Shown here one piece after another: positions 9,013 through 16,875 of a stretch of 64,000 bases of DNA. Positions within the stretch are counted from its first letter, which is position 1. Each line of letters starts with the position of its first letter. Below the pieces are notes generated by a model. The model saw only the letters and a list, made by a program, of their open reading frames with translations. It ran no database searches and was not told the origin of the DNA. Source of the stretch: Acidobacteriota bacterium (GTDB lineage Bacteria; Acidobacteriota; Thermoanaerobaculia; UBA5066); the NCBI GenBank assembly GCA_029781975.1, contig JAKOVQ010000023.1:1-64000 (forward strand), written 5' to 3'. The position numbers and the translations under genes were made by a program.

Positions 9013-10917
9013 TCAGCGGGGGTTCACGTCCGGGGCCGCGGTCCCACGGCTCCGGGCGGCGACCCGCCGCCACCTGACGAGCGGCCCGCCTCCGGCCCGG
9101 CAGACGACGGCCCGTCCGTCCGGCGTCGCCGACAGGAGCGTCAGCCCCGCGCCGAACGGGAGCGGCCGAGCGGTCGCGCTCGCCTCGTCGACCAGGAGCG
9201 CCCGGCGCTCGGGCCAGCTCCTCACGAGGACGTCCCCGCTCGCGAGAGTGACCGGGCGGGACGACGGGTCGACGAGGGTCTCCAGCCCAAGGGGAGCGGG
9301 AGCGCCGCCGGAGACCGGGGCCGAGAAGAGGACCGCCCCCGACGGGCGTCCGTCGGCTCCCGGACGCACCTCGTAGAAGACGAGCCTCCGACCGCCGGCC
9401 GCGAAGGCGGGGAAGCGCCAGACCGAGCCGGGTGCGGAGGCGATGCGGCGCGGGCCCCTGCCGTCGCGCGAGGCGACCCAGATCTCGCTGCCGGCGGGGC
9501 CGCGCCGCGCCCAGGCGAGGCTCCCGCCGTCGAGCGAGACGGCGGGCTCCAGCCCTTCGGCCGCCCGCCGGATCGGCGTGGCGCCGGGCTGCAGCGAGAC
9601 CTCCCAGATCCCCCGGGCCCCGTAGACCAGCGAGCGTCCCTCGGACGCGAAGGCGGGCGAGGGCTCCTCCCCCTCGCCGGGGACGGCGCGGAGCCGCGTC
9701 CCGCCGTCGAGCGGGACGACGTCGCCGTTCCCGAGGGCGAGGTTCCACCCGTCCGGCGAGAGGGAGGCGTCGGGGGACGCGACGGCCGGCAGGGCGACGT
9801 CCAGCGCCTCGGCCTCCCACGCGGCGGCCGAGTCGGGTCCGCGGTCCGCTCGGAGGGCCGGGAGCTTCCCCACGGCCCAGCCGCTCGCGAACGCGAGGAC
9901 CACCGCCAACGCCGCCGCGAGCCACGCCAGCGGCGGGACCTCGCGGCGCGCGGGGGCCGCTGTGATCACCGGCAGGACGGCCGACGGCCTGAGGTCGGAG
10001 CCGGGGCGGCGCGCCTTGATCTCGTCGTTCTCCCGCTCCAGGGCCTTCACCAGCTCGGCCGCCGACCGGGGCCTCTTCCGCGGCTCCTTCTGGAGGCAGG
10101 CGGCGACGAGCCGGGTCAGGCGCGGCGGGACGCGCGGCACCATCGACTCGAGGGGGGGCGCGTCGTCCGAGAGGATGGCGGCGAACGTGGCGTCGGCGTC
10201 GTCCCGCGCGAAGGGCGACGTGCCGGCCAGCATCTCGTAGAGGACGATCCCGAAGACGAAGAGGTCGCTCTCGATCCCCACCTTCTCGCCGCGGACCTGC
10301 TCGGGGCTCATGTAGCCGACCGTCCCGACGATGAAGCCGGACCGCGTCAGCTCGCCGCCGGGTCCCCCGTCGGCCGCGGAGGAGGGGGCGGCGGCCTCGG
10401 GGTAGATCCACCTGACGAGCCCGAAGTCGGCGATCTTCGCGTTCCCCTTGAAGTCGACGAGGACGTTCTCCGGCTTCAGGTCGCGGTGGACGATCCCCTT
10501 CTCGTGCGCCGCCGAGAGGCCGCGCGCCACGTCGAGAGCCCACGAGACGACGCAGCCGAGGGGCGGCCGGCCCTTGCGCAGGACCCGCCGGAGCGACGAC
10601 CCCTCCACGTACTCCTCCACGAGGAACCGCATCTCCACGTTGCGCGTCCCGAACGGCGTCGGGACGTCTACCCGCGCGTCCCCCGTGTCGTAGACCGCCA
10701 CCACGTTCGGGTGCGTCACCAGCGCCGCGGCCTGCGCCTCGCGTAGGAACCGGGCGAGGGTCCGCTCGTCGTCGAGGAGCCCGACGGGGATCACCTTGAT
10801 CGCCACGTCCCGCATCAGGCGGGTGTCGCGCCCCTTGTAGATCGACCCCATCCCGCCCGCCTCGATGGGCGAGACCACCTCGTAGGGACCGAGCCGCGTT
10901 CCGGGAGGGAGCTGCAT
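9013..10917 (-). CDS. Membrane Ser/Thr protein kinase with PD40/TolB-like sensor region
   Basis: 634 residues. The Hanks-type kinase domain (about 10-290) has the glycine loop EAGGMGSIYKG, the ATP lysine in VAIKVIP, the catalytic loop HRDLKPENV, the DFG motif in ADFGLV, and GYMSPEQV. An Ala-rich transmembrane helix (PLAWLAAALAVVLAFASGWAV, about 325-347) separates it from a C-terminal region of short beta repeats with SPDG/LSPDGWNLA-type turns, as in PD40/TolB-like propellers. The kinase therefore faces the cytoplasm and the propeller the periplasm. This architecture is frequent in Acidobacteriota. It diverges from the QueD-like gene with about 50 nt between starts. Confidence 0.92.
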   Translation of the reverse strand: MQLPPGTRLGPYEVVSPIEAGGMGSIYKGRDTRLMRDVAIKVIPVGLLDDERTLARFLREAQAAALVTHPNVVAVYDTGDARVDVPTPFGTRNVEMRFLVEEYVEGSSLRRVLRKGRPPLGCVVSWALDVARGLSAAHEKGIVHRDLKPENVLVDFKGNAKIADFGLVRWIYPEAAAPSSAADGGPGGELTRSGFIVGTVGYMSPEQVRGEKVGIESDLFVFGIVLYEMLAGTSPFARDDADATFAAILSDDAPPLESMVPRVPPRLTRLVAACLQKEPRKRPRSAAELVKALERENDEIKARRPGSDLRPSAVLPVITAAPARREVPPLAWLAAALAVVLAFASGWAVGKLPALRADRGPDSAAAWEAEALDVALPAVASPDASLSPDGWNLALGNGDVVPLDGGTRLRAVPGEGEEPSPAFASEGRSLVYGARGIWEVSLQPGATPIRRAAEGLEPAVSLDGGSLAWARRGPAGSEIWVASRDGRGPRRIASAPGSVWRFPAFAAGGRRLVFYEVRPGADGRPSGAVLFSAPVSGGAPAPLGLETLVDPSSRPVTLASGDVLVRSWPERRALLVDEASATARPLPFGAGLTLLSATPDGRAVVCRAGGGPLVRWRRVAARSRGTAAPDVNPR

Positions 10918-10967
10918 CCGGCTGCCGTCCGGGGATTCTAGTGGGGGGCGTCGCTACAATCCCCTCG

Positions 10968-11399
10968 ATGGCGCTCCTCCTCTCCCGGACCATCCACTTC
11001 AACGCCGCCCACCGCCTCCACCGCGCGGACCGCTCCGAGGAGTGGAACCGGTCCACCTACGGACCGGGCGCCAACGCCGCCTCGTACGGGCACAACTACG
11101 CGCTGGAGCTCTTCGTGGCGGGGGAGCCCGACCCGGAGAACGGGATGATCGTCAACCTCACCGACCTCGACCGGATCCTCAAGGAGGAGGTCGACCGCCC
11201 GCTCGACCACCGCCACCTCAACGAGGAGATCCCGGAGTTCCGCGAGACGGTCCCGACCGCAGAGAACCTCGCCCGCTGGATCTGGGACCGCGTCAGCGCC
11301 CGGATCGAGCGCGAGGGGTGGCCCTGCCGCGTCGCCTCCCTCGGCCTGACCGTCACCCCCACCTTCCGCGTCGAGCTCGTCGCCCCGCCCGCCGAGTAG
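10968..11399 (+). CDS. 6-pyruvoyl-tetrahydropterin synthase / QueD-like protein, atypical active site
   Basis: 143 residues from the ATG at 10968. The T-fold family is clear from TIHFNAAHRLHR, GHNYALELFV, GMIVNLTDLDRIL, LDHRHLNEE and PTAENLARWIWDRV. These enzymes act on dihydroneopterin triphosphate in queuosine or biopterin synthesis. In most members the segment before GHNY carries a catalytic Cys and a first zinc His (C-x6-H-G-H). Here it reads GPGANAASYGHNY, with Gly and Tyr in those places. The Asp-His pair in the LDHRHLN block remains. It may be a divergent subfamily with altered chemistry. No other queuosine gene is adjacent. Confidence 0.8.
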   Translation: MALLLSRTIHFNAAHRLHRADRSEEWNRSTYGPGANAASYGHNYALELFVAGEPDPENGMIVNLTDLDRILKEEVDRPLDHRHLNEEIPEFRETVPTAENLARWIWDRVSARIEREGWPCRVASLGLTVTPTFRVELVAPPAE

Positions 11400-11446
11400 C
11401 CCCCGAGTAGCCGCAGGGAAGACGCAGGGCAGGACCGCTCCCCGCC

Positions 11447-12259
11447 CTACACGAGGGGACGGGGAGTCGCGCGGCGGCGCCGGAACGTCAGGTGGCTCGT
11501 GGCGCCGGCGGCGCGCGCGGCGGCGACGACGCGGTCGCGCCCCCAGCCCACCTCGGCGGGGGCGTGGCTGTCGGAGGAGAAGACCAGCGGGACGCCGGCC
11601 GCGACGAGCCGGGCGAGGAGCGGGGGCGACGGGTACTCCTCGGCGACGGCCTTCCTCAGCCCCGCGCTCGAGACCTCCACCGCCACCCCCGACGCCGCCG
11701 CGGCCCGGACGGCGGCCTCCTCGGCGGGGGCCGCCTCCGCGGGCCTGAGGTTCCCGAACTTCTTCGGCAGGTCGAAGTGGGTCAGGACGTCGAAGAGGCC
11801 GGAGGAGGCCGCCTTCGCCAGGAGCCGGTAGTACTCCGTCCAGAGGAAGGCCGACCCTTCCGTCTCGTGCCGCGCCGCCGCGCCGGGGGCGTCGATCCAC
11901 CCCCCGGCCACGAAGTGGACCGAGCCGAGGACCACGTCCCAGTCGTAGGGCGCGAGGAGGTCGCGGAGGGCCTCTTCGTGCCCCTCGGCGTAGTCGGCCT
12001 CGATCCCCAGGAGGACGTCGACCCGCCCGGCGAACTCCTCCCGCAGCGCGAGGACCTCTTCCACGTACCCGGGCAGCTCGGCCCGCGTCATCGCGAGGCC
12101 CGGGTCCGGGTCGTCGCCCGGGAGGAAGTAGAGCGGCACGTGGTCGGTGAAGGCGACCTCCCTGAGCCCCCTCTCGAGGGCCGCGAGGACGTAATCTCGC
12201 GTCGCCCCTCCGGCGTGCCCGCAGCGGGCGGTGTGGACGTGGTAATCCGTGACGGCCAT
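11447..12259 (-). CDS. PHP-domain phosphatase, histidinol-phosphatase (HisK) family
   Basis: 270 residues from the ATG whose complement is at 12257-12259; the open frame upstream of it is the shadow of the adenosyltransferase gene. The N-terminal metal motif DYHVHTARCGHA opens the protein. FTDHVPLY, GIEADY, VLGSVHFV and the C-terminal FSSDSHAPAEVGWG supply the remaining PHP metal ligands. Family members hydrolyse L-histidinol phosphate in histidine synthesis, though some PHP proteins of this length act on other phosphoesters. There is no his operon nearby. It converges on the QueD-like gene and diverges from the adenosyltransferase, with 33 nt between starts. Confidence 0.85.
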   Translation of the reverse strand: MAVTDYHVHTARCGHAGGATRDYVLAALERGLREVAFTDHVPLYFLPGDDPDPGLAMTRAELPGYVEEVLALREEFAGRVDVLLGIEADYAEGHEEALRDLLAPYDWDVVLGSVHFVAGGWIDAPGAAARHETEGSAFLWTEYYRLLAKAASSGLFDVLTHFDLPKKFGNLRPAEAAPAEEAAVRAAAASGVAVEVSSAGLRKAVAEEYPSPPLLARLVAAGVPLVFSSDSHAPAEVGWGRDRVVAAARAAGATSHLTFRRRRATPRPLV

Positions 12260-12292
12260 CGCGGCGGAGGGTAGCAGGCGCCAGGAGGAGAG

Positions 12293-12886
12293 ATGCCGAT
12301 CAGGATCAACCGCGTCTACACCCGGGGAGGGGACAAGGGCGTGACGAGCCTCGTCGGAGGCCAGCGGATCGCCAAGGACTCCATCCGGATCGAGAGCTAC
12401 GGGACGGTCGACGAGCTGAACGCGGTGATCGGGCTCGTGAGGGTCGCCAACCGCGACACCCCCGGCGGCGCCGACCCCGACCGGGAGCGCCTCGACCGGA
12501 TCCTCTTCCGGATCCAGAACGAGCTCTTCAACCTCGGCTCCGACCTCGCGACCCTCCCCGCGGACCGCCACCCGAAGCAGCCGGTCATCGAGCACCGGCA
12601 CGTGGTCTTCCTCGAAGAGACGATGGACGGGCTGACGGCCGACCTCCCCGAGCTCACCTCCTTCGTCCTCCCCGGCGGCGGCCCCGTCGGCGCCTTCCTC
12701 CACCAGGCCCGGACCGTCTGCCGGCGGGCCGAGCGGATCGTCACCACCCTCGCCCGGCAGGAGGCGGTGGGGGCCCAGTGCACGGCCTACCTGAACCGCC
12801 TCTCCGACCTCCTCTTCGTCCTCTGCCGCTGGTCGGCGCGGATGCGCGGGGAGCCCGAGGTCCTCTGGGAGCCCGAGAAGAGCTGA
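12293..12886 (+). CDS. pduO: Cob(I)alamin adenosyltransferase, PduO type
   Basis: 197 residues. It makes adenosylcobalamin from cob(I)alamin and ATP. The N-terminal ATP-binding motif TRGGDKGVTSLVGGQRIAK (about 10-28) and the YGTVDELNAVIGL helix (about 37-49) are diagnostic, as are the C-terminal RRAERIV and YLNRLSDLLFVLCRW blocks (about 143-150 and 165-179). The length is normal for the PduO/MMAB family. A GGAGGAGAG ribosome site immediately precedes the ATG. No B12-dependent enzyme is adjacent, so it probably serves general cofactor supply. Confidence 0.94.
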   Translation: MPIRINRVYTRGGDKGVTSLVGGQRIAKDSIRIESYGTVDELNAVIGLVRVANRDTPGGADPDRERLDRILFRIQNELFNLGSDLATLPADRHPKQPVIEHRHVVFLEETMDGLTADLPELTSFVLPGGGPVGAFLHQARTVCRRAERIVTTLARQEAVGAQCTAYLNRLSDLLFVLCRWSARMRGEPEVLWEPEKS

Positions 12887-12923
12887 CCGGGGCGGGGGAC
12901 GACCCGCGTATCCTCTCCATTCG

Positions 12924-14555
12924 GTGACGGGGAGACCCCAGCACGCGCAGGACGAGGTCCGGGGGATCCGGCGGGCGCGCCCCGGGGCGCGCCCGCCTCG
13001 TCTCGTCCTCGTCCTCCTCGCCTCGCTCCCCCTCGTTCCCGTCGGGGAGGCGCCCGCGCAGCCGCAGGAGGCGTCCTCCTTTCCCGCGATCACGGCGATC
13101 GAGGTGAGGCGCGAGGACGTCTTCTCCCCCAGCGAGGAGGCGCTCGGCTTCTTCCCCTACGGCCTCGCGAACGTCCTCCACGCCGTGACGAAGGAGAAGT
13201 TCATCCGGCGCGAGCTCCTCCTGTCGGTCGGCGACCCGCTCGACCCCGACGTCCTCGCGGAGGCGGAGCGGCGCCTGCGCGCCACCCGCCTCTTCCGCCG
13301 CGTGAGGGTCCGCTCCGAGGGGACGACCGTGGTCGTGGAGACCGGCGACAACTGGACGCTCCTTCCGCGGTTCTCCTACTCGAACAAGGGGGGCGTCATC
13401 ACCTACCAGGTCGGCCTCGAGGAGCAGAACCTCCTCGGCACCGGCCGCGGCCTCGCGTTCAAGTACGACAGCGGGACCGAGCGGATCTCGCGCTCCCTCG
13501 CCTACGACCACCCGCAGCTCTTCGGCTCGCGCATCCAGCTCCACGTCGCCGCCTCCGACCTCTCCGACGGCCAGGCGGCGGAGGCCTCGCTCGCCCGCCC
13601 CTTCGACTCGCTCACCTCCCCGCGCGCCTTCTGGGTCTACTGGCGGCAGGAGAACGTCAACGCCACCCTCTGGACGGGAGGGGAGGAGAGCGCCGTCTGG
13701 AAGCGGCGCGAGCGCGGGTTCTCCGCCCTCGTGGGCCGCCTCTCCCGCGCCACCCGCGAGCTGGCGGACCGCTGGGGCGGGCTCGTCCAGTGGGAGGACG
13801 TCTCCCTCCAGCCGGGGGGCCACGGGCCGCCGCCCCCCCCGGACGACAGGAAGTTCCTCTGGATCGGCGGCGGCATCGAGCGCGAGGCGCGCGGCTGGAT
13901 CGAGCGCCAGGACGTCGAGCAGATCGGCCGGGACGAGGACTTCAACCTCGCCCCGGGCGGCCGGATCGACCTCTCGGTCTCCGCGCCGGTCTTCGGGGCC
14001 CGCACGGCGGGGCGGGTGAGGGTCAACGGCTCCACGGGCCGCCTCCTCCCCGCGGGGTTCACCATCGCCACCCTCGCGGCCCAGACGCGGATCCAGGGGG
14101 GGCCGCAGAACGCCCTCGTCGAGGCGTCGATCCGCGGGTGGTGGATGGCGAAGGGGTGGACCCTCGCCTCCCGCATCGGCGTGAGGAACGGATGGCGGAT
14201 CGACCCGGAGAAGCAGCTCGTCCTCGACGGCGAGAACGGGGTCCGCGGCTATCGCCTCCACGCCGTCGCCGGGACCGGGAACACCACGGCCAACGTCGAG
14301 CTCCGGCGCGTCCTCGTCCCCGACGTCCTCAAGCTCGCCTCGCTCGGCATGGCCCTCTTCGGGGACGCGGGCTACTCCTGGGGCCCTCCGGACGGCGGCT
14401 GGCGGCTGGCCGACGCGGGCGTCGGGTTCCGCGTGGGGCTCCCCCGCGCCGGGAAGAACGTCCTCCTGAGGATCGACGTCGCCCGCGCCTTCCACCCCGA
14501 CCCCCTCGGGCGGAGCGGCTGGCTCCTCTCCTTCTCGTCGGGCCAGGCGTTCTAG
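12924..14555 (+). CDS. Outer-membrane beta-barrel protein, BamA/ShlB-like with POTRA-type domain
   Basis: 543 residues from a GTG at 12924. A long basic n-region precedes a hydrophobic signal segment (LVLVLLASLPLVPVG) ending near APAQ. Residues about 75-135 resemble a single POTRA domain (FIRRELLLSVGDPLDPD, AERRLRATRLFRRVRV). The rest has alternating beta-strand patterns with aromatic girdles and ends with a strand terminating in F (LLSFSSGQAF), as outer-membrane barrels do. RGYRLHAV resembles the conserved RGF/Y loop of the Omp85 family. The role is uncertain: it is too short for BamA itself (one POTRA instead of five) and has no secreted partner nearby. Convergent with trxB. Confidence 0.75.
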   Translation: MTGRPQHAQDEVRGIRRARPGARPPRLVLVLLASLPLVPVGEAPAQPQEASSFPAITAIEVRREDVFSPSEEALGFFPYGLANVLHAVTKEKFIRRELLLSVGDPLDPDVLAEAERRLRATRLFRRVRVRSEGTTVVVETGDNWTLLPRFSYSNKGGVITYQVGLEEQNLLGTGRGLAFKYDSGTERISRSLAYDHPQLFGSRIQLHVAASDLSDGQAAEASLARPFDSLTSPRAFWVYWRQENVNATLWTGGEESAVWKRRERGFSALVGRLSRATRELADRWGGLVQWEDVSLQPGGHGPPPPPDDRKFLWIGGGIEREARGWIERQDVEQIGRDEDFNLAPGGRIDLSVSAPVFGARTAGRVRVNGSTGRLLPAGFTIATLAAQTRIQGGPQNALVEASIRGWWMAKGWTLASRIGVRNGWRIDPEKQLVLDGENGVRGYRLHAVAGTGNTTANVELRRVLVPDVLKLASLGMALFGDAGYSWGPPDGGWRLADAGVGFRVGLPRAGKNVLLRIDVARAFHPDPLGRSGWLLSFSSGQAF

Positions 14556-14579
14556 GACGCCAGCGCCGGAAGGGAAAGG

Positions 14580-14613
14580 GGCCCGCGGCCCCTGTCGCCG
14601 GGAGCCGCGGGCC
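14580..14613. terminator. Bidirectional hairpin between convergent genes
   Basis: A perfect 9-bp inverted repeat (GGCCCGCGG / CCGCGGGCC) with a 16-nt loop lies between the barrel-protein stop and the trxB stop. It probably ends transcripts from both sides. Confidence 0.6.
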
Positions 14614-14627
14614 GGATCAGGCGCGGT

Positions 14628-15575
14628 TCAGTGGATCCCCTGGTCGGCGAGCCACCGCTCGGCGTCGATCGCCGCCTTGCAGCCCTCGCCCGCCGCGGAG
14701 ACCGCCTGCCGGTAGATCGGGTCGGCCACGTCCCCCGCCGCGAAGATCCCCGGGACCGAGGTGGAGGTCGTCGGGTGCTTCACGACGAGGTAGCCCACGT
14801 CGTTCATCTCGAGCTTTCCCCTGAAGACGTCCGTGTTCGGCTTGTGGCCGATCGCGGCGAAGTAGCCCTTCGCGGGGAGCTCGCGCACCGCGCCCGACCT
14901 CACGTCCTTCACCCGGACGCCGGTGACGCCGGTCTCCGGCGTCCCGAGGATCTCCTCGACGACGGAGCTGAGGACCAGCTCCACCTTCGGGTTCTCGCGG
15001 ACGCGCCGCTCCATGATCTTCGACGCGCGGAACTCGTCGCGGCGGTGGATCAGGTAGACCTTCGACGCGAACTTCGTCAGGAAGCCCGTCTCCTCCATCG
15101 CGGTGTCGCCGCCGCCCACGACGGCGACCTCCTTGCCGCGGAAGAAGAAGCCGTCGCACGTCGCGCAGGCCGAGACGCCGTGCCCCAGGAGGGCCTTCTC
15201 GCTCGGGAGGCCGAGGTACTTGGCCGAGGCGCCCGACGCGACGATCAGCGCATCGCACGTGACCGTCCCCCCGCTCTCGAACGTCAGGGCGAACGGCCGC
15301 GAGCCGGTCTCGACCGCGGTCACCGTCTCGACGGCGATCTCGGTCCCGAACCGCTCGGCCTGCTTGCGCATCGTCTCCATCAGGTTCGGCCCCTGGACGC
15401 CGTCCTCGAAGCCGGGGTAGTTCTCCACCTCGGTCGTCGTCGTCAGCTGGCCGCCGGGCTGGATCCCCTCCAGGACGAGCGGGGCGAGGTTCGCGCGCGA
15501 GGCGTAGATGGCCGCCGTCAGGCCGGCCGGGCCGGAGCCGATGACGACGACCTTGTAGTGGCTCTTCTGCGGCAT
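14628..15575 (-). CDS. trxB: Thioredoxin reductase
   Basis: 315 residues. It is a FAD/NADPH disulfide reductase. The N-terminal FAD motif is VVIGSGPAGLTAAIYASRA (about residues 10-28), the redox pair is in ACATCDGFFF (CATC, about 137-140), the NADPH motif is VVGGGDTAMEE (about 152-162), and GIFAAGDVADPIYRQ near the C-terminus binds FAD. It lies 7 nt downstream of ahpC on the same strand. This suggests it supplies electrons for the peroxiredoxin, taking the place of AhpF, directly or through thioredoxin. The operon's control region carries Fur/PerR-type boxes. Confidence 0.96.
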   Translation of the reverse strand: MPQKSHYKVVVIGSGPAGLTAAIYASRANLAPLVLEGIQPGGQLTTTTEVENYPGFEDGVQGPNLMETMRKQAERFGTEIAVETVTAVETGSRPFALTFESGGTVTCDALIVASGASAKYLGLPSEKALLGHGVSACATCDGFFFRGKEVAVVGGGDTAMEETGFLTKFASKVYLIHRRDEFRASKIMERRVRENPKVELVLSSVVEEILGTPETGVTGVRVKDVRSGAVRELPAKGYFAAIGHKPNTDVFRGKLEMNDVGYLVVKHPTTSTSVPGIFAAGDVADPIYRQAVSAAGEGCKAAIDAERWLADQGIH

Positions 15576-15582
15576 GTAGGCC

Positions 15583-16167
15583 TCACTTCACGTGGGCGAA
15601 GTAGTCCTTCGACTGGTTCCAGTCGGCCTTCATCGTCTTCTCGCCCGGCTTCCAGTCGGCGGGGCAGACCTCGCCGTGCTCTGCGACGAACTGGAAGGCC
15701 TGGAGGACCCGGAGCGTCTCGTCGACCGAGCGGCCGACGCCGAGGTTGTTGACCGTCGCGTGCTGGACGACCCCCTCCGGGTCGATGACGAAGAGCCCCC
15801 TCAGCGCCACGCCGGCCCCCTCGTCGAGGACCCCGTAGGCGCGGGAGATCTCCTTCTTCACGTCCGCCAGGAGCGGGTAGGCGAGGCCGAAGATCCCCCC
15901 CTTCTCGCGCGGCGTCTCCGTCCAGGCGAGGTGGCAGAACTCGGAGTCGACCGACACGCCGAAGACGTCGGCGTTCAGCTTCCTGAACTCGCCGAGGCGG
16001 TCCGAGAAGGCGAGGATCTCCGTCGGGCAGACGAAGGTGAAGTCGAGGGGGTAGAAGAAGAGGACGGTCCACGTCCCCTTCCGGGCGGAGAGGCTGTAGT
16101 CGTTGATGCGCCCGTTGAGGACGCCCCTGGTCGTGAACTCGGGGGCCTTCTGGCCGACGATCGGCAT
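15583..16167 (-). CDS. ahpC: Typical 2-Cys peroxiredoxin (alkyl hydroperoxide reductase C)
   Basis: 194 residues. It reduces hydrogen peroxide and organic peroxides in the cytoplasm. The peroxidatic Cys is in DFTFVCPTEI (about residue 51). The resolving Cys is in GEVCPADWKPGEKT (about 170), and the C-terminal YF motif (KDYFAHVK) typical of peroxide-sensitive Prx enzymes is present. VSVDSEFCHLAW and the DPEGVVQHATVNNLGVGR block confirm the AhpC/Prx1 class. It is the first gene of ahpC-trxB, reads away from rubrerythrin, and has a hairpin plus a Fur-type box in its leader. Confidence 0.97.
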   Translation of the reverse strand: MPIVGQKAPEFTTRGVLNGRINDYSLSARKGTWTVLFFYPLDFTFVCPTEILAFSDRLGEFRKLNADVFGVSVDSEFCHLAWTETPREKGGIFGLAYPLLADVKKEISRAYGVLDEGAGVALRGLFVIDPEGVVQHATVNNLGVGRSVDETLRVLQAFQFVAEHGEVCPADWKPGEKTMKADWNQSKDYFAHVK

Positions 16168-16254
16168 GGTCTCTTTCTCCTCGGATCGAAGTGTCGGGGC
16201 GGCCGGATCGACCGCTGGATCGATTCCGGCGCGACCGCCGATCGGGATTCTACT

Positions 16255-16269
16255 TTAGAATGAATCTAG
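16255..16269. promoter_or_regulatory. Fur/PerR-type operator, imperfect, ahpC side
   Basis: TTAGAATGAATCTAG is a 7-1-7 inverted repeat with 5 of 7 positions symmetric. It has the same layout as the perfect box at 16316-16330 and is 88 nt before the ahpC start. A TAGAAT -10-like element for ahpC (minus strand, 16252-16247) lies just beyond it. Confidence 0.6.
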
Positions 16270-16298
16270 AAAAAAGCCCCGACCGGAGTGGAGGGGCT
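16270..16298 (-). terminator. Terminator-like hairpin with T-run in the ahpC leader
   Basis: Read on the minus strand, AGCCCC and GGGGCT form a 6-bp stem with a 12-nt loop, followed directly by six T. This is a Rho-independent terminator shape pointing toward ahpC. It could block read-through transcription from beyond, or act as an attenuator if a promoter lies to its right. Confidence 0.5.
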
Positions 16299-16326
16299 TG
16301 ACGACGTTCCCTTTTTTAGATTAAAT
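16298..16326 (+). promoter_or_regulatory. Sigma70-type promoter for rubrerythrin operon
   Basis: TTGACG (16298-16303) and TTAAAT (16321-16326) are separated by exactly 17 nt. The -10 element lies inside the perfect 7-1-7 operator, so a bound Fur-family repressor would block RNA polymerase. Confidence 0.65.
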
Positions 16327-16330
16327 CTAA
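16316..16330. promoter_or_regulatory. Fur/PerR-type operator, perfect 7-1-7 palindrome
   Basis: TTAGATT-A-AATCTAA is a perfect 15-nt palindrome in an otherwise very GC-rich genome. Layout and A/T content match PerR/Fur boxes. It overlaps the -10 of the rubrerythrin promoter and lies 23 nt before the start codon. The neighbouring genes (ahpC, trxB, rubrerythrin) are classic PerR targets; the regulator gene is not in the window. Confidence 0.72.
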
Positions 16331-16353
16331 TGAACTTCAGCAGGAGGCACGAA

Positions 16354-16776
16354 ATGGCAGCTCTCAAGGGAACCAAGACGCACGAGAACCTCAAGCACGC
16401 CTTCGCCGGCGAGAGCCAGGCGAACCGCCGCTACCTCTACTTCGCCGACAAGGCCGACATCGAGGGGTACCCCGAGATCGCCGGGAACTTCCGCGACACC
16501 GCCGAGGGCGAGACGGGCCACGCGCACGGCCACATGGACTACCTCCGGCAGGCCGGCGACCCCGCCACCGACCTCCCGTTCGGGACCACCGAGCAGAACC
16601 TCAAGTGCGCCGTCGAGGGGGAGACCTACGAGTACACGCAGATGTACCCGGCCTTCGCCAAGCAGGCTCGCGAGGAGGGCTTCTCGGAGATCGCCGACTG
16701 GTTCGAGACCCTCGCGCGCGCCGAGAAGTCGCACGCCAACCGCTTCGCCAAGCTCCTCGCCACCGTCAACGCCTGA
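16354..16776 (+). CDS. rbr: Rubrerythrin, short form without rubredoxin domain
   Basis: 140 residues from the ATG at 16354, chosen because an AGGAGG site lies 7 nt before it; an in-frame ATG at 16330 lacks one. The ferritin-like di-iron domain has the two expected E-x2-H type ligand sets: [11 protein letters not shown] with [11 protein letters not shown], then [13 protein letters not shown] with [11 protein letters not shown]. The C-terminal Cys-rich rubredoxin domain of classical rubrerythrin is absent; the protein ends soon after the fourth helix. It reduces peroxide, and electrons may come from the Fe-S protein encoded next. The promoter is overlapped by a perfect PerR/Fur-type box. Confidence 0.93.
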   Translation: MAALKGTKTHENLKHAFAGESQANRRYLYFADKADIEGYPEIAGNFRDTAEGETGHAHGHMDYLRQAGDPATDLPFGTTEQNLKCAVEGETYEYTQMYPAFAKQAREEGFSEIADWFETLARAEKSHANRFAKLLATVNA

Positions 16777-16817
16777 TCCGTCCCCGGCAGGGGAGATCGC
16801 CCACGTAGACAACGGCC

Positions 16818-16852
16818 ACGGCGGGGTCCGGAGCGCCTTCCGGCCCCGCCGT
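16818..16852 (+). terminator. Strong hairpin between rubrerythrin and Fe-S gene
   Basis: ACGGCGGGG and CCCCGCCGT form a perfect 9-bp stem, extendable inward by CCGGA/TTCCGG pairing. There is no T-run, so it may be a partial terminator or a processing hairpin that sets relative expression of the two genes. Confidence 0.5.
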
Positions 16853-16875
16853 TCGCGTCCTGGGGAGGAGGAACC

